52,629 nt of DNA from Lactiplantibacillus xiangfangensis (GCF_001438845.1 NZ_JQCL01000001.1:1-52629); one strand, 5' to 3'; shown: positions 7,075 to 16,276, numbered from the stretch's first letter. Notes: generated by a model from the letters alone, not told the origin. Numbers and translations are program-made.

Positions 7075-8382
7075 TTAATCTTGTTGATCGACCCGTTTTG
7101 AATGGTTGAAGTGCCGGTTTAAAAAGTAAAACGGCACGGCGATAACTAGACATCCCAGTCCCATGATCAACTGGAACGCGGAAGCTTTTGACAAGAGCCA
7201 TAAGCTCACCACGACCGCGACAATTGGCAGTACCGGTCCAAATGGCACCCGGAAACGGCTGCCACCTGGCGTCATCTTGCGGCGCCGGAAGACTAGTACG
7301 GCTAAAATCGTCGGAATGTACTGGGCAAATCGTGAAACCACTGAAATGGCCGCCAACGTTTGAAACGTCCCTGAAATGGCCAGTGGCACGGCGATTACAA
7401 ATGAAACTAACATTGCGACGGCTGGAACACCACGGCGGTTTCGATACCCAACAACCTTAGGCATAACCCCGTTATCCGCCATCGACGACCCGATTCGGGG
7501 CAGGTAGAATGACTGTGCAGTCGCAATCCCCAAGATGGAAACTAACGTACCGACCGCTACGATGGTCTTTCCGACGGGGCCAATCATTTTTTCAAGCCCA
7601 GCTTGAATCGGCGCAGGATTGCCTGCTAAGTGGGACCCTAAGACCCCAATCGACACGACTTGAATCAGAATATAAAGTAGCGCGACCACGCTGAGAACGA
7701 CCACAATGGCGAGTGGAATCGTTCGCTGTGGATTATGAAATTCCTGTGCGGCAATCGCAATCGCCTCAAAACCAGTGAACGCGTAAAAAATTAAAATTGC
7801 TGCGGAACCAAATGCGCTATTGAAGTTCGTCGTCGTGACCACAAACGGCGTAAAGTGTGCGCCGTTAACAAAGAATAATCCCACGATGACAAATAAGACT
7901 AGTGGAACGAGTTTGGCAATCGTCACCACGTTATTGACTAACTTAGTTAACGACACCCCTGAAATATTGATCAAAGTCAGTGTGCCTAACAAGACAAAAA
8001 TCGTGACCGCTTTCCACACCGGCTGTTGGATGACCGGAAAGATTGCACCTAACGCCGTCGCAAAGGCCGTCGACATCGTGGCCCACGCAATAATACTGAT
8101 GGCCCAAACGCTGAATCCGACCTCGTAACCAACAAAGTCGCCAAACGCTGATTTAGCGTAAAGGTACGGTCCCCCGTTAGCCTTAAAATACGTCGCGTCT
8201 TCCGCGTAACATAACGCGATCGAAATAATGAGCAACATATCAAAAATAAAAACTAAAATACTTGCGGGACCAATCAGGCCTTCCGCTTGTCCGGGCAGGA
8301 GAAAAATTCCTGACCCAATAATTGAATTAATTCCTAACAAAATAACACTTAACATGCCAAACTTGGCTTTCACCGTTATCAT
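7075..8382 (-). CDS. APC-family amino-acid permease
   Basis: Secondary transporter of the amino acid/polyamine/organocation superfamily in the cell membrane. The first helix has the family motif NSIIGSGIFLLPG (substrate-backbone-binding GSG turn). About 12 membrane segments are visible, and residues about 195-215 carry the FYAFTGFEAIAIAAQE segment typical of helix 6. Length (435 aa) is usual. The ATG at 8382 has only a weak AGAGAG site very close by; the GTG nine bases downstream (8373) is an alternative. Substrate cannot be deduced. Confidence 0.88.
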   Translation of the reverse strand: MITVKAKFGMLSVILLGINSIIGSGIFLLPGQAEGLIGPASILVFIFDMLLIISIALCYAEDATYFKANGGPYLYAKSAFGDFVGYEVGFSVWAISIIAWATMSTAFATALGAIFPVIQQPVWKAVTIFVLLGTLTLINISGVSLTKLVNNVVTIAKLVPLVLFVIVGLFFVNGAHFTPFVVTTTNFNSAFGSAAILIFYAFTGFEAIAIAAQEFHNPQRTIPLAIVVVLSVVALLYILIQVVSIGVLGSHLAGNPAPIQAGLEKMIGPVGKTIVAVGTLVSILGIATAQSFYLPRIGSSMADNGVMPKVVGYRNRRGVPAVAMLVSFVIAVPLAISGTFQTLAAISVVSRFAQYIPTILAVLVFRRRKMTPGGSRFRVPFGPVLPIVAVVVSLWLLSKASAFQLIMGLGCLVIAVPFYFLNRHFNHSKRVDQQD

Positions 8383-8469
8383 CTCTCTCTTTTTTTACCA
8401 CGATTCTATTATTAACGAATCTTCGTTAGCTGGCAAATTTAACGAACGCACTTCGCCCTACTGGAAGGG

Positions 8470-9330
8470 TTACTTTTGTCCTTTACCCCACAAAAACTTA
8501 ATCAGGGTCCGATCAACCTGCGGATTTTCGTGCAGCTTGCTATGGCGCGCCAACTTACCGGTAAACCGTTTCTCCCGATAAGACTTGGCCCGCGGCGCCA
8601 CCAAATATTTCAACGCTAATGACGACACGTTCGGCACCGTCCCGTCCGTATGTCCACCAATGTCACCATACAAGTTCAGCACAGCGACCTGATGCGCCGG
8701 TAATACTTGGCGCAGCTTAGTCATCTGCCGGTACGTGGCGTTCATTTTATTAGGACGCCCGTTTGCAGCCAGTTTTAGTCCCGCTGGTTGTTGGACGCTT
8801 TTCGGCACCCCTTTGAAGTCCAGTCCCGCAAAGTGGCCCGCAATGTTGACCTGCTTTCGCAACTTAGGTAACCGGCGATTCTGACTATTTTGTAGTGAAT
8901 AGTAAATCAACGAAATGTTACCCAGTGAGTGCCCGACCATGTTGAAGGATGTGAAGTGATACTGTTTTTGCAGTGCCACAACAACATTTTTAGCCCACCG
9001 GTCGTGTTGATTAAAGTTCAATTCCCGATTATTGGCGTAATTCACTTCCACGATCGGGTTAACAGCGCCTTTTTTGATTCGGCCCACTAATTTCACCTGA
9101 CCGTTCTTCGCAACCATCGCGCGGATGACCGTATTAGTCGCACCGGCCTTTTTTGCCGCATCCACCATGTGTTCTTCGGCATGGTAGCTACTGCCCCCAC
9201 CGTGGAAAAATAGCGTCGGGCTATTCGTATGGACCACGTTACTAGCCACTGGTTGACGACCACAACCGCTCAGACCTACCGCTACTAATAAGAGTAGTCC
9301 GAGCCAACCTACTTTCATCTTCAAACGCAT
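8470..9330 (-). CDS. DUF915-type alpha/beta-hydrolase lipoprotein
   Basis: Predicted exported, lipid-anchored hydrolase. The N-terminus is a lipoprotein signal peptide ending in the lipobox LSGC (about residue 23). The mature part carries FFHGGG (oxyanion strand) and GHSLGN (nucleophile elbow, Ser near residue 136); an Asp in NLYGDIGGHTDG and a His near the C-terminus (ARHSK) are acid and base candidates. This is the DUF915 arrangement, common in lactobacilli as surface hydrolases of unknown substrate. The ATG at 9330 follows AGAGGAGG. Confidence 0.88.
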   Translation of the reverse strand: MRLKMKVGWLGLLLLVAVGLSGCGRQPVASNVVHTNSPTLFFHGGGSSYHAEEHMVDAAKKAGATNTVIRAMVAKNGQVKLVGRIKKGAVNPIVEVNYANNRELNFNQHDRWAKNVVVALQKQYHFTSFNMVGHSLGNISLIYYSLQNSQNRRLPKLRKQVNIAGHFAGLDFKGVPKSVQQPAGLKLAANGRPNKMNATYRQMTKLRQVLPAHQVAVLNLYGDIGGHTDGTVPNVSSLALKYLVAPRAKSYREKRFTGKLARHSKLHENPQVDRTLIKFLWGKGQK

Positions 9331-9531
9331 TAACGTTCCTCCTCTGATTAACTGTCCTTAACTATACAGCCTTCAAGTAAGTCGAACACAATCCTAAATT
9401 TCAAAAAAGTTGAAATCGTTAGTAGCGGTGTACGATGGAGCAACAAGTTAATAAGCCTTTCAATTAAATAGCCATAGTTGCAGCGACTGGTTGCTCGCCC
9501 TAAGATGCTATCCAAAAAGGAAGCGCGGTCT

Positions 9532-10041
9532 ATGAAAATCCTAAAATCGTTTCTAAGTAGTTACTTTCGCGTTTTGATATTTTACATTGTCGCGATGTAT
9601 TTAGTCACCGCCCCGCCAACGGGGCCCTTCACATTCAAGTGGACGCTCTTCAACATTTTACTGACCGCTTCTTACAGCCTATTTTACCCGGTGTTAATTT
9701 ATCTTTTCCCGCACTTCAAGAAACCACGACTAGTATTAACTTCAGTAGGCACTAAAGCGTTGCGTCAAGGAATCCAAGACGATCGTGACAGCGGCCGCGG
9801 TTACCGCAACAGTATCAACCCAGTCGCTAGTCGTGAACGTCTGTTGATGGAAAAAGAAACCAAGGACGGCCTGATGACTTTGGAACTCTCATTTTTCATC
9901 CAAGGGGGTCTATTGTTAGTTGCCATTCCAGTTTTAGTCGGCGCCCTCTTGTTTCATTTAATAAAAAAACATACTAAAAACGGTTCAAAAAACCACCAGT
10001 CCAAAATTGAACTGGTGGTTCGTCTGTTTAATTTAAATTAG
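9532..10041 (+). CDS. Small membrane protein of unknown function
   Basis: Not recognised. A 169-aa protein with two N-terminal membrane helices (about residues 8-25 and 35-58), a hydrophilic middle with basic and Asp residues, and a third helix (about 123-147) followed by a Lys/Asn-rich tail. The ATG at 9532 has AAAGG about 11 bases upstream, a long spacing; an ATG at 9505 is open but lacks a site. The last codons run through the terminator hairpin of the convergent LysM gene (9987-10020), so the tail beyond about residue 152 is encoded by that hairpin. Confidence 0.6.
   Translation: MKILKSFLSSYFRVLIFYIVAMYLVTAPPTGPFTFKWTLFNILLTASYSLFYPVLIYLFPHFKKPRLVLTSVGTKALRQGIQDDRDSGRGYRNSINPVASRERLLMEKETKDGLMTLELSFFIQGGLLLVAIPVLVGALLFHLIKKHTKNGSKNHQSKIELVVRLFNLN
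9987..10020 (-). terminator. Terminator of the LysM gene, inside the convergent ORF
   Basis: A perfect 10-bp stem, AACCACCAGT / ACTGGTGGTT (9991-10000 with 10011-10020). On the minus strand a run of six Ts follows, as expected for the LysM gene stopping at 10054. The element lies within the last codons of the plus-strand membrane protein. Confidence 0.85.
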
Positions 10042-10053
10042 TTGGCTAGAATC

Positions 10054-10716
10054 TTAATACCAGCCGTTTGATTGCCAGAAGCTTTGTGCTGCGGACCATG
10101 AGCCGTAACGACTGGCCACATAGTTTTCAGCAACACGTTCTTGGTTAGCAGCAGAGTAGTCACCGTTCAAGTATGATGAACTTAATTGGTACTTTCCGAT
10201 GTATTGCCCATTACGAGCAGTATATGAACCGCCGGATTCCTTGTTGGCAATCCATGCTTTAGCGGCACTGTCGCCATTATTGTTTGCTACTGGCGCAGCG
10301 GGTGCAGCCGGTGCTTGTTGTACCGTTGCAGCTGATTGTACGGGCGCAGCTGCAGATTGTGGTGCTTGGCTTTGAACAGGTGCCTGTGATGCGGCAGCTG
10401 ATTGTGGTGCTTGGCTTTGAACGGGTGCTTGTGAAGCAGCAGCTGATTGTGGTGCTGCGGATTGCGCTTGTACGTTGGCAGTTGAAGTTGGCGTTACACC
10501 ATTGATTTCTAATTGTTGACCAACGTAAATCAAGTTAACGTTCTTTAACGCGTTAGCTTTTTCGATGGCAGAAATCGTCGTGTTATGAGTTTCAGCAAGG
10601 GCACTTACCGTGTCGCCAGCTTTAACCGTGATGGTGTCGGCATTTGCAGCGGTTGCCCCTAAAACTAGCAAACTAGCTGCGGCGGCAGTTGATAATAATA
10701 AACTCTTGATCTTCAT
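10054..10716 (-). CDS. Secreted LysM protein with transglycosylase/Apf-like C-terminal domain
   Basis: Exported cell-wall protein of 220 aa. Residues 1-26 are a signal peptide (cut near ANA-D). Residues about 28-71 form one LysM peptidoglycan-binding domain (ITVKAGDTVSALAETHNTT through NLIYVGQQLEI). Residues about 75-145 are a low-complexity Ala/Gln/Ser/Pro linker with a near-exact 15-residue repeat (QSAAASQAPVQSQAP, twice and partial). Residues about 150-220 are a small domain starting WIANKESGGSY, with the Glu and the GKYQLS segment seen in lytic-transglycosylase-like Apf/Rpf domains, ending FWQSNGWY. Probably remodels peptidoglycan during growth. SD and ATG at 10716 are clear. Confidence 0.9.
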   Translation of the reverse strand: MKIKSLLLSTAAAASLLVLGATAANADTITVKAGDTVSALAETHNTTISAIEKANALKNVNLIYVGQQLEINGVTPTSTANVQAQSAAPQSAAASQAPVQSQAPQSAAASQAPVQSQAPQSAAAPVQSAATVQQAPAAPAAPVANNNGDSAAKAWIANKESGGSYTARNGQYIGKYQLSSSYLNGDYSAANQERVAENYVASRYGSWSAAQSFWQSNGWY

Positions 10717-11217
10717 AATATAAATTCTTCACTCCTGTGATTTTGTATTTAGTAATCTGTAGCACTGCACCCCGTGGGTTGCAGTACTTAACAACACGAG
10801 TTAGTATACCGACCGAATGTAACAGGCCAATAGCAACCGGATTACTATTTGGGCCAATTTCTGTAATATATCGGGGATTTCGTAATATTTTGTAACATTA
10901 AGCCCGGAATTGGTTGGGTATGTTAGTTTAAGTTAACCTATTCAATCTGCATTCTTTCCCATGAAACCGCTCTAAATTGGCGCCCGTAGCTTTATCTTAT
11001 GCCCTAAAGCAAGTATAATGATGGAAGCATATTTAGTTTTCGTTAGCCTCAATGTTTAATTGAATTAACACAATTTAATTCGGTAAGAAACCATTACAAT
11101 TCTCTAAACCACTTTACTTAAAGATTGTAATTAGGTAAATTGACAGCGGACCACTAAGTATTCTATAAGATAAGTATTTTAACCATTCAAACTTTAAAGA
11201 TTGAGAGATGAACATAC
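10717..11217. promoter_or_regulatory. 501-bp divergent regulatory gap, LysM gene / asnB
   Basis: No gene seen. On the LysM side a hairpin of about 10 bp (about 10761-10788, ACTGCA-type arms around an ACGG loop) would sit at the head of the LysM mRNA and could stabilise it. On the asnB side there is a good promoter: TTGACA at 11140-11145, 18-bp spacer, TATAAG at 11164-11169, 43 bp before the asnB start. There is no T-box motif here, unlike upstream of asnA. Confidence 0.6.
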
Positions 11218-13116
11218 ATGTGCGGTTTTGCTGGTTGCTTAACTGATCGGACGAAGACGGATAACGCCGCTTACGATCAGACCATCCACGAAATGACGAA
11301 AATGATTGTCCATCGGGGACCCGATGACGATGGTTACTTTGCCGACGACAACATTACCATGGGGTTTCGGCGTTTAAGTATCATTGACTTGGCCGGTGGA
11401 CATCAACCATTGTCTTACGATAATGAACGTTACTGGATGACATTTAATGGGGAAATTTATAACTACGTTGAATTGCGCGCGCAATTAAAACAAGAAGGTT
11501 ATGAATTCAAGACCAACTCCGACTCTGAGGTTATTCTTGGCATGTATGCCAAATACAAGGAAAACGCCACGAAGTATCTCCGTGGGATGTTTGCCTTTGT
11601 TATTTGGGATAAACAGGAAAAGACCCTGTTTGCGGCTCGGGACCAATTCGGAATCAAGCCGTTTTACTACGCCGTCTCTGGTGACGACTTCTACTACGCT
11701 TCTGAAAGCAAGAGTATCTACAAGATCTTAAAGGATAAAACGTTTGATAAGAACGCCTTGCAAGATTACATGACCTTCCAGTTCGTGCCAGAACCAGAAA
11801 CACTGACTAAACAAATTAAAATGCTCGAACCGGGCTGCTCACTAACTAAGAAGTTAGGGTCAGCACCACGGATTGAACGCTACTATCACCGTGAATTTCA
11901 TCCCGTTAAACGTTCCGAGGACGAATACGCCCAAAAGATCAAGGACGCTTTGATTGATTCCGTTAAGATTCACATGCGTTCCGACGTCCCAGTTGGTTCC
12001 TTCCTATCTGGTGGGATCGATTCCTCGATCATCGTGGCCATTGCTAAAAACTTTAACCCGAATCTTCAAACCATCTCCGTCGGCTTTGAACGCGAAGGCT
12101 ACAGCGAATTAGACGTCGCCCAAGAAACCGCTGAAAAGCTCGGCGTGGAAAACTTCAGTATGACGATTACGCCAGAAGCCTTCATGAAGGCCTTCCCGCA
12201 CTTCGTTTGGAGTATGGATGATCCGTTAGCTGACCCGGCCGCTGTGCCGCAGTACTTCTTAGCTAAAGAAGCTGTTAAGCACGTTAAGGTTGCTTTGACC
12301 GGTGAAGGCGCCGATGAATTATTCGGTGGTTATACGATTTACCACGAACCCGAATCATTGAAACCATTCCGTTACACGAAACCAATCAACGGTGCGCTGA
12401 AACGGATTGCCACGATGATGCCAGAAGGAATGCGCGGTCGCTCATTCTTAATGCGCGGGACCACGCCATTGGAAAACCGCTACGTTGGTAACGCCTTTAT
12501 CTTTGGTGAACAGGAAAAACAATTGTTCATGAAAGACTACAATCGCAACCATCCTTTCCAGTCAATTACGCACCCATTCTACGACGAATCAGTGGATTAC
12601 GATCCAATTAGCCGGATGCAATTTATCGATATGCATACTTGGCTTAACGGTGACTTGTTGCACAACGCTGACCGGACAACGATGGCGCACAGCTTGGAAT
12701 TACGGACACCATTTGTGGACCGTGAAGTCTACAACCTGGCCGCTGAAATTCCAGCTGATTTACGGATCAGCCACGGCACAACTAAGTACATTTTACGAAA
12801 AGCCGTTGAGGACATTGTTCCCGCCCACGTCTTGCACCGTAAGAAGTTAGGCTTCCCAGTGCCAATTCGTTTCTGGCTTAAAGATGAAATGTACGATTGG
12901 GCTAAGCAAATTATTAACGACTCACAAACGGACCAGTACTTTGATAAATCTTACTTCTTGAAGTTATTAGACGATCACAAAGCTGGTCTTCGCGATAACT
13001 CCCGGAAGCTCTGGACCGTTTTGACGTTCATGATGTGGCACAAGATTTACGTTGAAAGTGACCACTTAATGGATAGTCCTGAAGCCAACGCCTTAGCATC
13101 AAAAGTCGAGGAGTAA
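11218..13116 (+). CDS. asnB: AsnB-type glutamine-dependent amidotransferase
   Basis: Two-domain enzyme of 632 aa: an N-terminal class II glutamine amidotransferase (Cys2 nucleophile, MCGFAGC; HRGPDD; FNGEIYNY) that releases ammonia from Gln, and a C-terminal ATP-pyrophosphatase synthetase (SGGIDSS at residues 264-270; GEGADELFGGY). Annotated families make Asn from Asp, but in L. plantarum an AsnB paralogue is known to amidate mDAP of peptidoglycan precursors. Here it is followed 6 bp later by aspartokinase and then by mDAP-type murE, and it lacks the Asn T-box seen on asnA, so the cell-wall role is more likely (inference). ATG 11218 puts Cys at position 2, as catalysis requires. Confidence 0.93.
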   Translation: MCGFAGCLTDRTKTDNAAYDQTIHEMTKMIVHRGPDDDGYFADDNITMGFRRLSIIDLAGGHQPLSYDNERYWMTFNGEIYNYVELRAQLKQEGYEFKTNSDSEVILGMYAKYKENATKYLRGMFAFVIWDKQEKTLFAARDQFGIKPFYYAVSGDDFYYASESKSIYKILKDKTFDKNALQDYMTFQFVPEPETLTKQIKMLEPGCSLTKKLGSAPRIERYYHREFHPVKRSEDEYAQKIKDALIDSVKIHMRSDVPVGSFLSGGIDSSIIVAIAKNFNPNLQTISVGFEREGYSELDVAQETAEKLGVENFSMTITPEAFMKAFPHFVWSMDDPLADPAAVPQYFLAKEAVKHVKVALTGEGADELFGGYTIYHEPESLKPFRYTKPINGALKRIATMMPEGMRGRSFLMRGTTPLENRYVGNAFIFGEQEKQLFMKDYNRNHPFQSITHPFYDESVDYDPISRMQFIDMHTWLNGDLLHNADRTTMAHSLELRTPFVDREVYNLAAEIPADLRISHGTTKYILRKAVEDIVPAHVLHRKKLGFPVPIRFWLKDEMYDWAKQIINDSQTDQYFDKSYFLKLLDDHKAGLRDNSRKLWTVLTFMMWHKIYVESDHLMDSPEANALASKVEE

Positions 13117-13122
13117 CACCCG

Positions 13123-14325
13123 ATGGAAATTATTGTACAAAAATTCGGCGGCACTTCCGTTAAGGACATGGCCGCACGTAAACAAGCCTTGAAACACGTC
13201 CAGTACGCGGTCGACCAAGGTGATAAAGTAATCGTCGTTGTTTCCGCCATTGGCCGTAAAGGAGCGCCCTACGCGACCGACTCATTACTTGGTTTAGTCG
13301 GCGCGGACCAGTCTCGGCTCACTAATCGAGAATTAGACATGCTCGTTTCCGTTGGTGAAACCATTTCAACGGCAGTCTTTACCGAACTCGCCCGTGAACA
13401 AGGCCTCAACGTGACGGCCATGACCGGACACGACGCGGGAATTGTCACTAATGATGATTATCAAAACGCAAAGATTTTGCGCGTTGACCCTAAACCGATT
13501 AAAGACGCCTTCGTCGATGCCGACGTGGTTGTCGTAACTGGTTTTCAAGGCGCAACCGAAAATGGTCGCATCACAACGATTGGTCGCGGCGGTTCCGATA
13601 CTTCCGCTGCCATTCTTGGTGCGGCTTTACACGCTAAACGGGTCGACATCTTTACCGACGTTAACGGCATGATGACGGCTGACCCCCGCTTGGTCACCCA
13701 CGCGCGCTTCATTAAGAGTATCAGTTATGAAGAACTCGCCAACATGGCCCACGAAGGTGCAAAAGTTATTCATCCCCGCGCGGTTGAAATTGCTGAACAA
13801 GCCCACGTTCCAATGCGGATTCGGTCTACTTATCAAGAACCGGACGCCCTTGGAACGTTGGTCAGTGACCGCACAACAACGAAGATCGAACACTACCGGA
13901 CCGTTACCGGGATCGCGCACCAAACTGATTTAACCCAGTTTACCGTGCCAACCGATACATTAAGTTCGAGCGAAATCTTCCAGTTGATGGCGCAACACGG
14001 GTTAAGCGTTGATTTTATCAACATTACGCAACACCAAGTTGTCTTCAACTTAGTGGACGGCGACGCAACCGTTGCCAAAGACTTACTCACCAACGCCCAC
14101 GTTACCTGTCAGGCCATTGGTCACTGTGCCAAGGTTTCAGTCGTTGGTGCCGGAATCACTGGGACGCCCGGTGTTACGGCCCGGATCGTAACGGCCTTGA
14201 GTACGCAAAACATTGACATTTTACAATCGACTGACAGTTACACCACAATTTGGGTGTTAGTCAAAGAAGCCGATTTAAAACCAGCCATGAACGCGTTACA
14301 TGACGAATTTTTAGGCATTGAATAA
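13123..14325 (+). CDS. Aspartokinase
   Basis: Phosphorylates L-aspartate, the first step towards Lys/mDAP, Thr and Met. The amino-acid kinase domain begins with KFGGTSVKD (residues 6-14), has the GRGGSDTSA motif (about 154-162) and FTDVNG-MTADPR. Two C-terminal ACT domains (about 270-400) give feedback control by end products. The 400-aa length suits a monofunctional single-start enzyme. It starts 6 bp after asnB behind GAGGAG, so the two are co-transcribed, and a terminator follows. Which isozyme (Lys-, Thr- or DAP-sensitive) is uncertain; the neighbours argue for supply of mDAP. Confidence 0.94.
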   Translation: MEIIVQKFGGTSVKDMAARKQALKHVQYAVDQGDKVIVVVSAIGRKGAPYATDSLLGLVGADQSRLTNRELDMLVSVGETISTAVFTELAREQGLNVTAMTGHDAGIVTNDDYQNAKILRVDPKPIKDAFVDADVVVVTGFQGATENGRITTIGRGGSDTSAAILGAALHAKRVDIFTDVNGMMTADPRLVTHARFIKSISYEELANMAHEGAKVIHPRAVEIAEQAHVPMRIRSTYQEPDALGTLVSDRTTTKIEHYRTVTGIAHQTDLTQFTVPTDTLSSSEIFQLMAQHGLSVDFINITQHQVVFNLVDGDATVAKDLLTNAHVTCQAIGHCAKVSVVGAGITGTPGVTARIVTALSTQNIDILQSTDSYTTIWVLVKEADLKPAMNALHDEFLGIE

Positions 14326-14334
14326 ATTCATACT

Positions 14335-14390
14335 AATGAAGCGTAGCCGCATCTTACTGAATCAGTAATGTGCGGCTACGCTTCATTTTT
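14335..14390 (+). terminator. Terminator of the asnB-aspartokinase operon
   Basis: A perfect stem of about 17 bp (arms around GAAGCGTAGCCGCA and its complement) with a 19-nt loop, followed by a T tract. Confidence 0.88.
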
Positions 14391-14516
14391 ATCCAACTGA
14401 CTTAACAAACCACTGCTTTAAATCTGGCCCTTTACGCCCTACCTCGACAATTCGCTTATTTGCATGTATTCTAGAAACAGTTATTTACGGATTCTATTGA
14501 AAAGGACGTAACTAAA

Positions 14517-15998
14517 ATGAAAGCAAGCGTATTAATTAATAGTTTAAAATTTAAGCAAGTTAAACCCGCCTTGCAAGATGACTTTGACGTCACCATGCTG
14601 ACACAGGATACCCGGGAAGTTAAACCCGGCACCATGTTCATCTGTGTTGACGGATACCACGTTGACGGCCACGATTTAGCTGGTCAAGCCGTGGAAAAAG
14701 GCGCGAAGATTCTCGTCGCACAAAAGCCCATCGATGTGAACGTCCCCGTTATCTATGTGCAAAATACGGAACGGGCCATGGCTATCTTAGCGGACGTCTT
14801 CTACGACGCACCGAGCCAAAAGATGCGGATGATTGGGGTCACCGGGACTAACGGAAAGACCACCGTCACCCACCTGATTGAACAAATCTACCGGGACCAA
14901 CAACAGGCTACCGGTTTAATTGGAACGATGTACCGCAAGATCAAGGATGAAAAGTTACCAACGGCAAATACGACCCCGGATGCTATTACTACCCAACGGA
15001 CACTTGCCGCAATGCGTGACGCTAACGTGGAGACCGTTGCCATGGAAGTATCCTCAATCGCCCTCGTGCTTGGACGGGTTTGGGGCATCGACTACGACAT
15101 TGCCGTCTTCACCAACCTCACCCAAGATCACTTGGACTTCCATAAAACCATGGCTAACTACGCCGAAGCTAAGGCCATGTTATTTGCCCAATTAGGTAAC
15201 AAGTACGGCGCTAATGGGACCAACAAAGTTGCCGTCCTCAACACTGACGATCCAGTGGGCCGCGAATTTGAACAGTACACCGCCGCGCACGTCTTAACGT
15301 TTGGGCTCAAACCAGACGCCATGATTAACGCGCAAAACGTTCAAATTCAGAGTCACGGTACTGAATTTGACCTTTCCGTCTTCGGTCACGTCACCCACGT
15401 CACCATGAAGCTCATCGGGCAATTCAACGTCTACAACATGTTGGCCGCCTTTTCAGCCGCATACGCGAGTGGGATTCCCGAAGAACAAATCATCGCTTCC
15501 CTTGAAAAAGTCACCGGGGTCAAGGGCCGTTTTCAAGCCGTGCCTTCACATACCGGCGTCAGTGTCATTGTGGATTACTCACACACACCAGATGGCCTGT
15601 TAAACGCACTTGAAACCATTCAAGACTTCGCTAAAAAAGATATTTACTGCGTTGTGGGTTGTGGTGGTGACCGTGACAAGGGCAAACGACCGAAGATGGC
15701 TAAAATTGCCGTTCAACGTAGCACTAAACCAATCTTCACTTCGGATAACCCCCGGACAGAAGACCCAACGGCCATTCTTCACGACATGGTCGCCGGCGTT
15801 CCGGATGCTGGTGTTCCCGTCTATGAAGACCGTCACGTGGCGATTGCAAAGGCCATCGAAGCGGCCCAACCAGGCGACGTTGTCTTAATTGCTGGTAAGG
15901 GTCACGAAGATTACCAGATCATCGGTCGCACTAAGCACCACTTCGACGACTACGAAGAAGCTGCAAAGGCGTTGGCATTGAAGCCAACCATCAACTAG
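14517..15998 (+). CDS. murE: UDP-MurNAc-dipeptide:meso-diaminopimelate ligase (MurE)
   Basis: Cytoplasmic ATP-dependent ligase adding the third amino acid of the peptidoglycan stem peptide. Mur ligase features: GVTGTNGKTT (ATP P-loop, near residue 108), NLTQDHLDFH, NYAEAK (the carbamylated Lys region), and VDYSHTPDG. DNPR at residues 410-413 is the signature of mDAP-adding enzymes as opposed to Lys-adding ones. The 493-aa length is normal. SD AAAAGGACG precedes the ATG. It has its own promoter region and terminator, and lies just past asnB and aspartokinase, consistent with an mDAP wall. Some lactobacilli carry a second murE, so it may not be the only copy. Confidence 0.95.
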   Translation: MKASVLINSLKFKQVKPALQDDFDVTMLTQDTREVKPGTMFICVDGYHVDGHDLAGQAVEKGAKILVAQKPIDVNVPVIYVQNTERAMAILADVFYDAPSQKMRMIGVTGTNGKTTVTHLIEQIYRDQQQATGLIGTMYRKIKDEKLPTANTTPDAITTQRTLAAMRDANVETVAMEVSSIALVLGRVWGIDYDIAVFTNLTQDHLDFHKTMANYAEAKAMLFAQLGNKYGANGTNKVAVLNTDDPVGREFEQYTAAHVLTFGLKPDAMINAQNVQIQSHGTEFDLSVFGHVTHVTMKLIGQFNVYNMLAAFSAAYASGIPEEQIIASLEKVTGVKGRFQAVPSHTGVSVIVDYSHTPDGLLNALETIQDFAKKDIYCVVGCGGDRDKGKRPKMAKIAVQRSTKPIFTSDNPRTEDPTAILHDMVAGVPDAGVPVYEDRHVAIAKAIEAAQPGDVVLIAGKGHEDYQIIGRTKHHFDDYEEAAKALALKPTIN

Positions 15999-16019
15999 TA
16001 ATAATAATTCCAATCATAT

Positions 16020-16070
16020 AAAATAGTCCCAGTTCGAAGCCAAGTCTGACTTTGAACTGGGACTATTTTT
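16020..16070 (+). terminator. murE terminator
   Basis: Arms AAAATAGTCCCAGTTC and GAACTGGGACTATTTT pair perfectly over about 16 bp, followed by Ts, 22 bases past the murE stop. Confidence 0.88.
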
Positions 16071-16108
16071 AATTATATTCACAGTACTAATTATGCTTAA
16101 ACTATCCG

Positions 16109-16276
16109 CTCCGCCGGACAGGGTTGGGTGCTATGGGGGACAGTTCCAGCCACAGGACGGTCTGGAACCTCGAGTCAAAGCCGACAATTCACGTCTTTGA
16201 CTCGCCCCGCAAGATTGGCGCAAAATTCCCCCGCCAATCTTGCCGACACAGCACACCAGCCCTGTCCGACTCCGCT
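16109..16276 (+). repeat. Multi-branched hairpin element, copy B
   Basis: GC-rich non-coding element. The outer arms 16115-16132 and 16250-16268 pair with few defects. Three perfect inner hairpins: 7 bp (16143-16149 with 16162-16168, loop 12), 10 bp (16171-16180 with 16195-16204, loop 14) and 12 bp (16209-16220 with 16232-16243, loop 11). The single-stranded joints CCGCCGGACAG, TGGGGG, CCTCG, GCCCCG and GCCGACAC recur in the same order in copy A (5251-5420, opposite strand), whereas stem sequences differ but stay complementary. That pattern points to selection on structure. Overlapping open frames here look spurious. Confidence 0.75.

Noticed and set aside
10900-11217. Possible T-box ahead of asnB
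   Set aside because: No GGTGGTACCGCG-like sequence or terminator pair is present; only an ordinary promoter.
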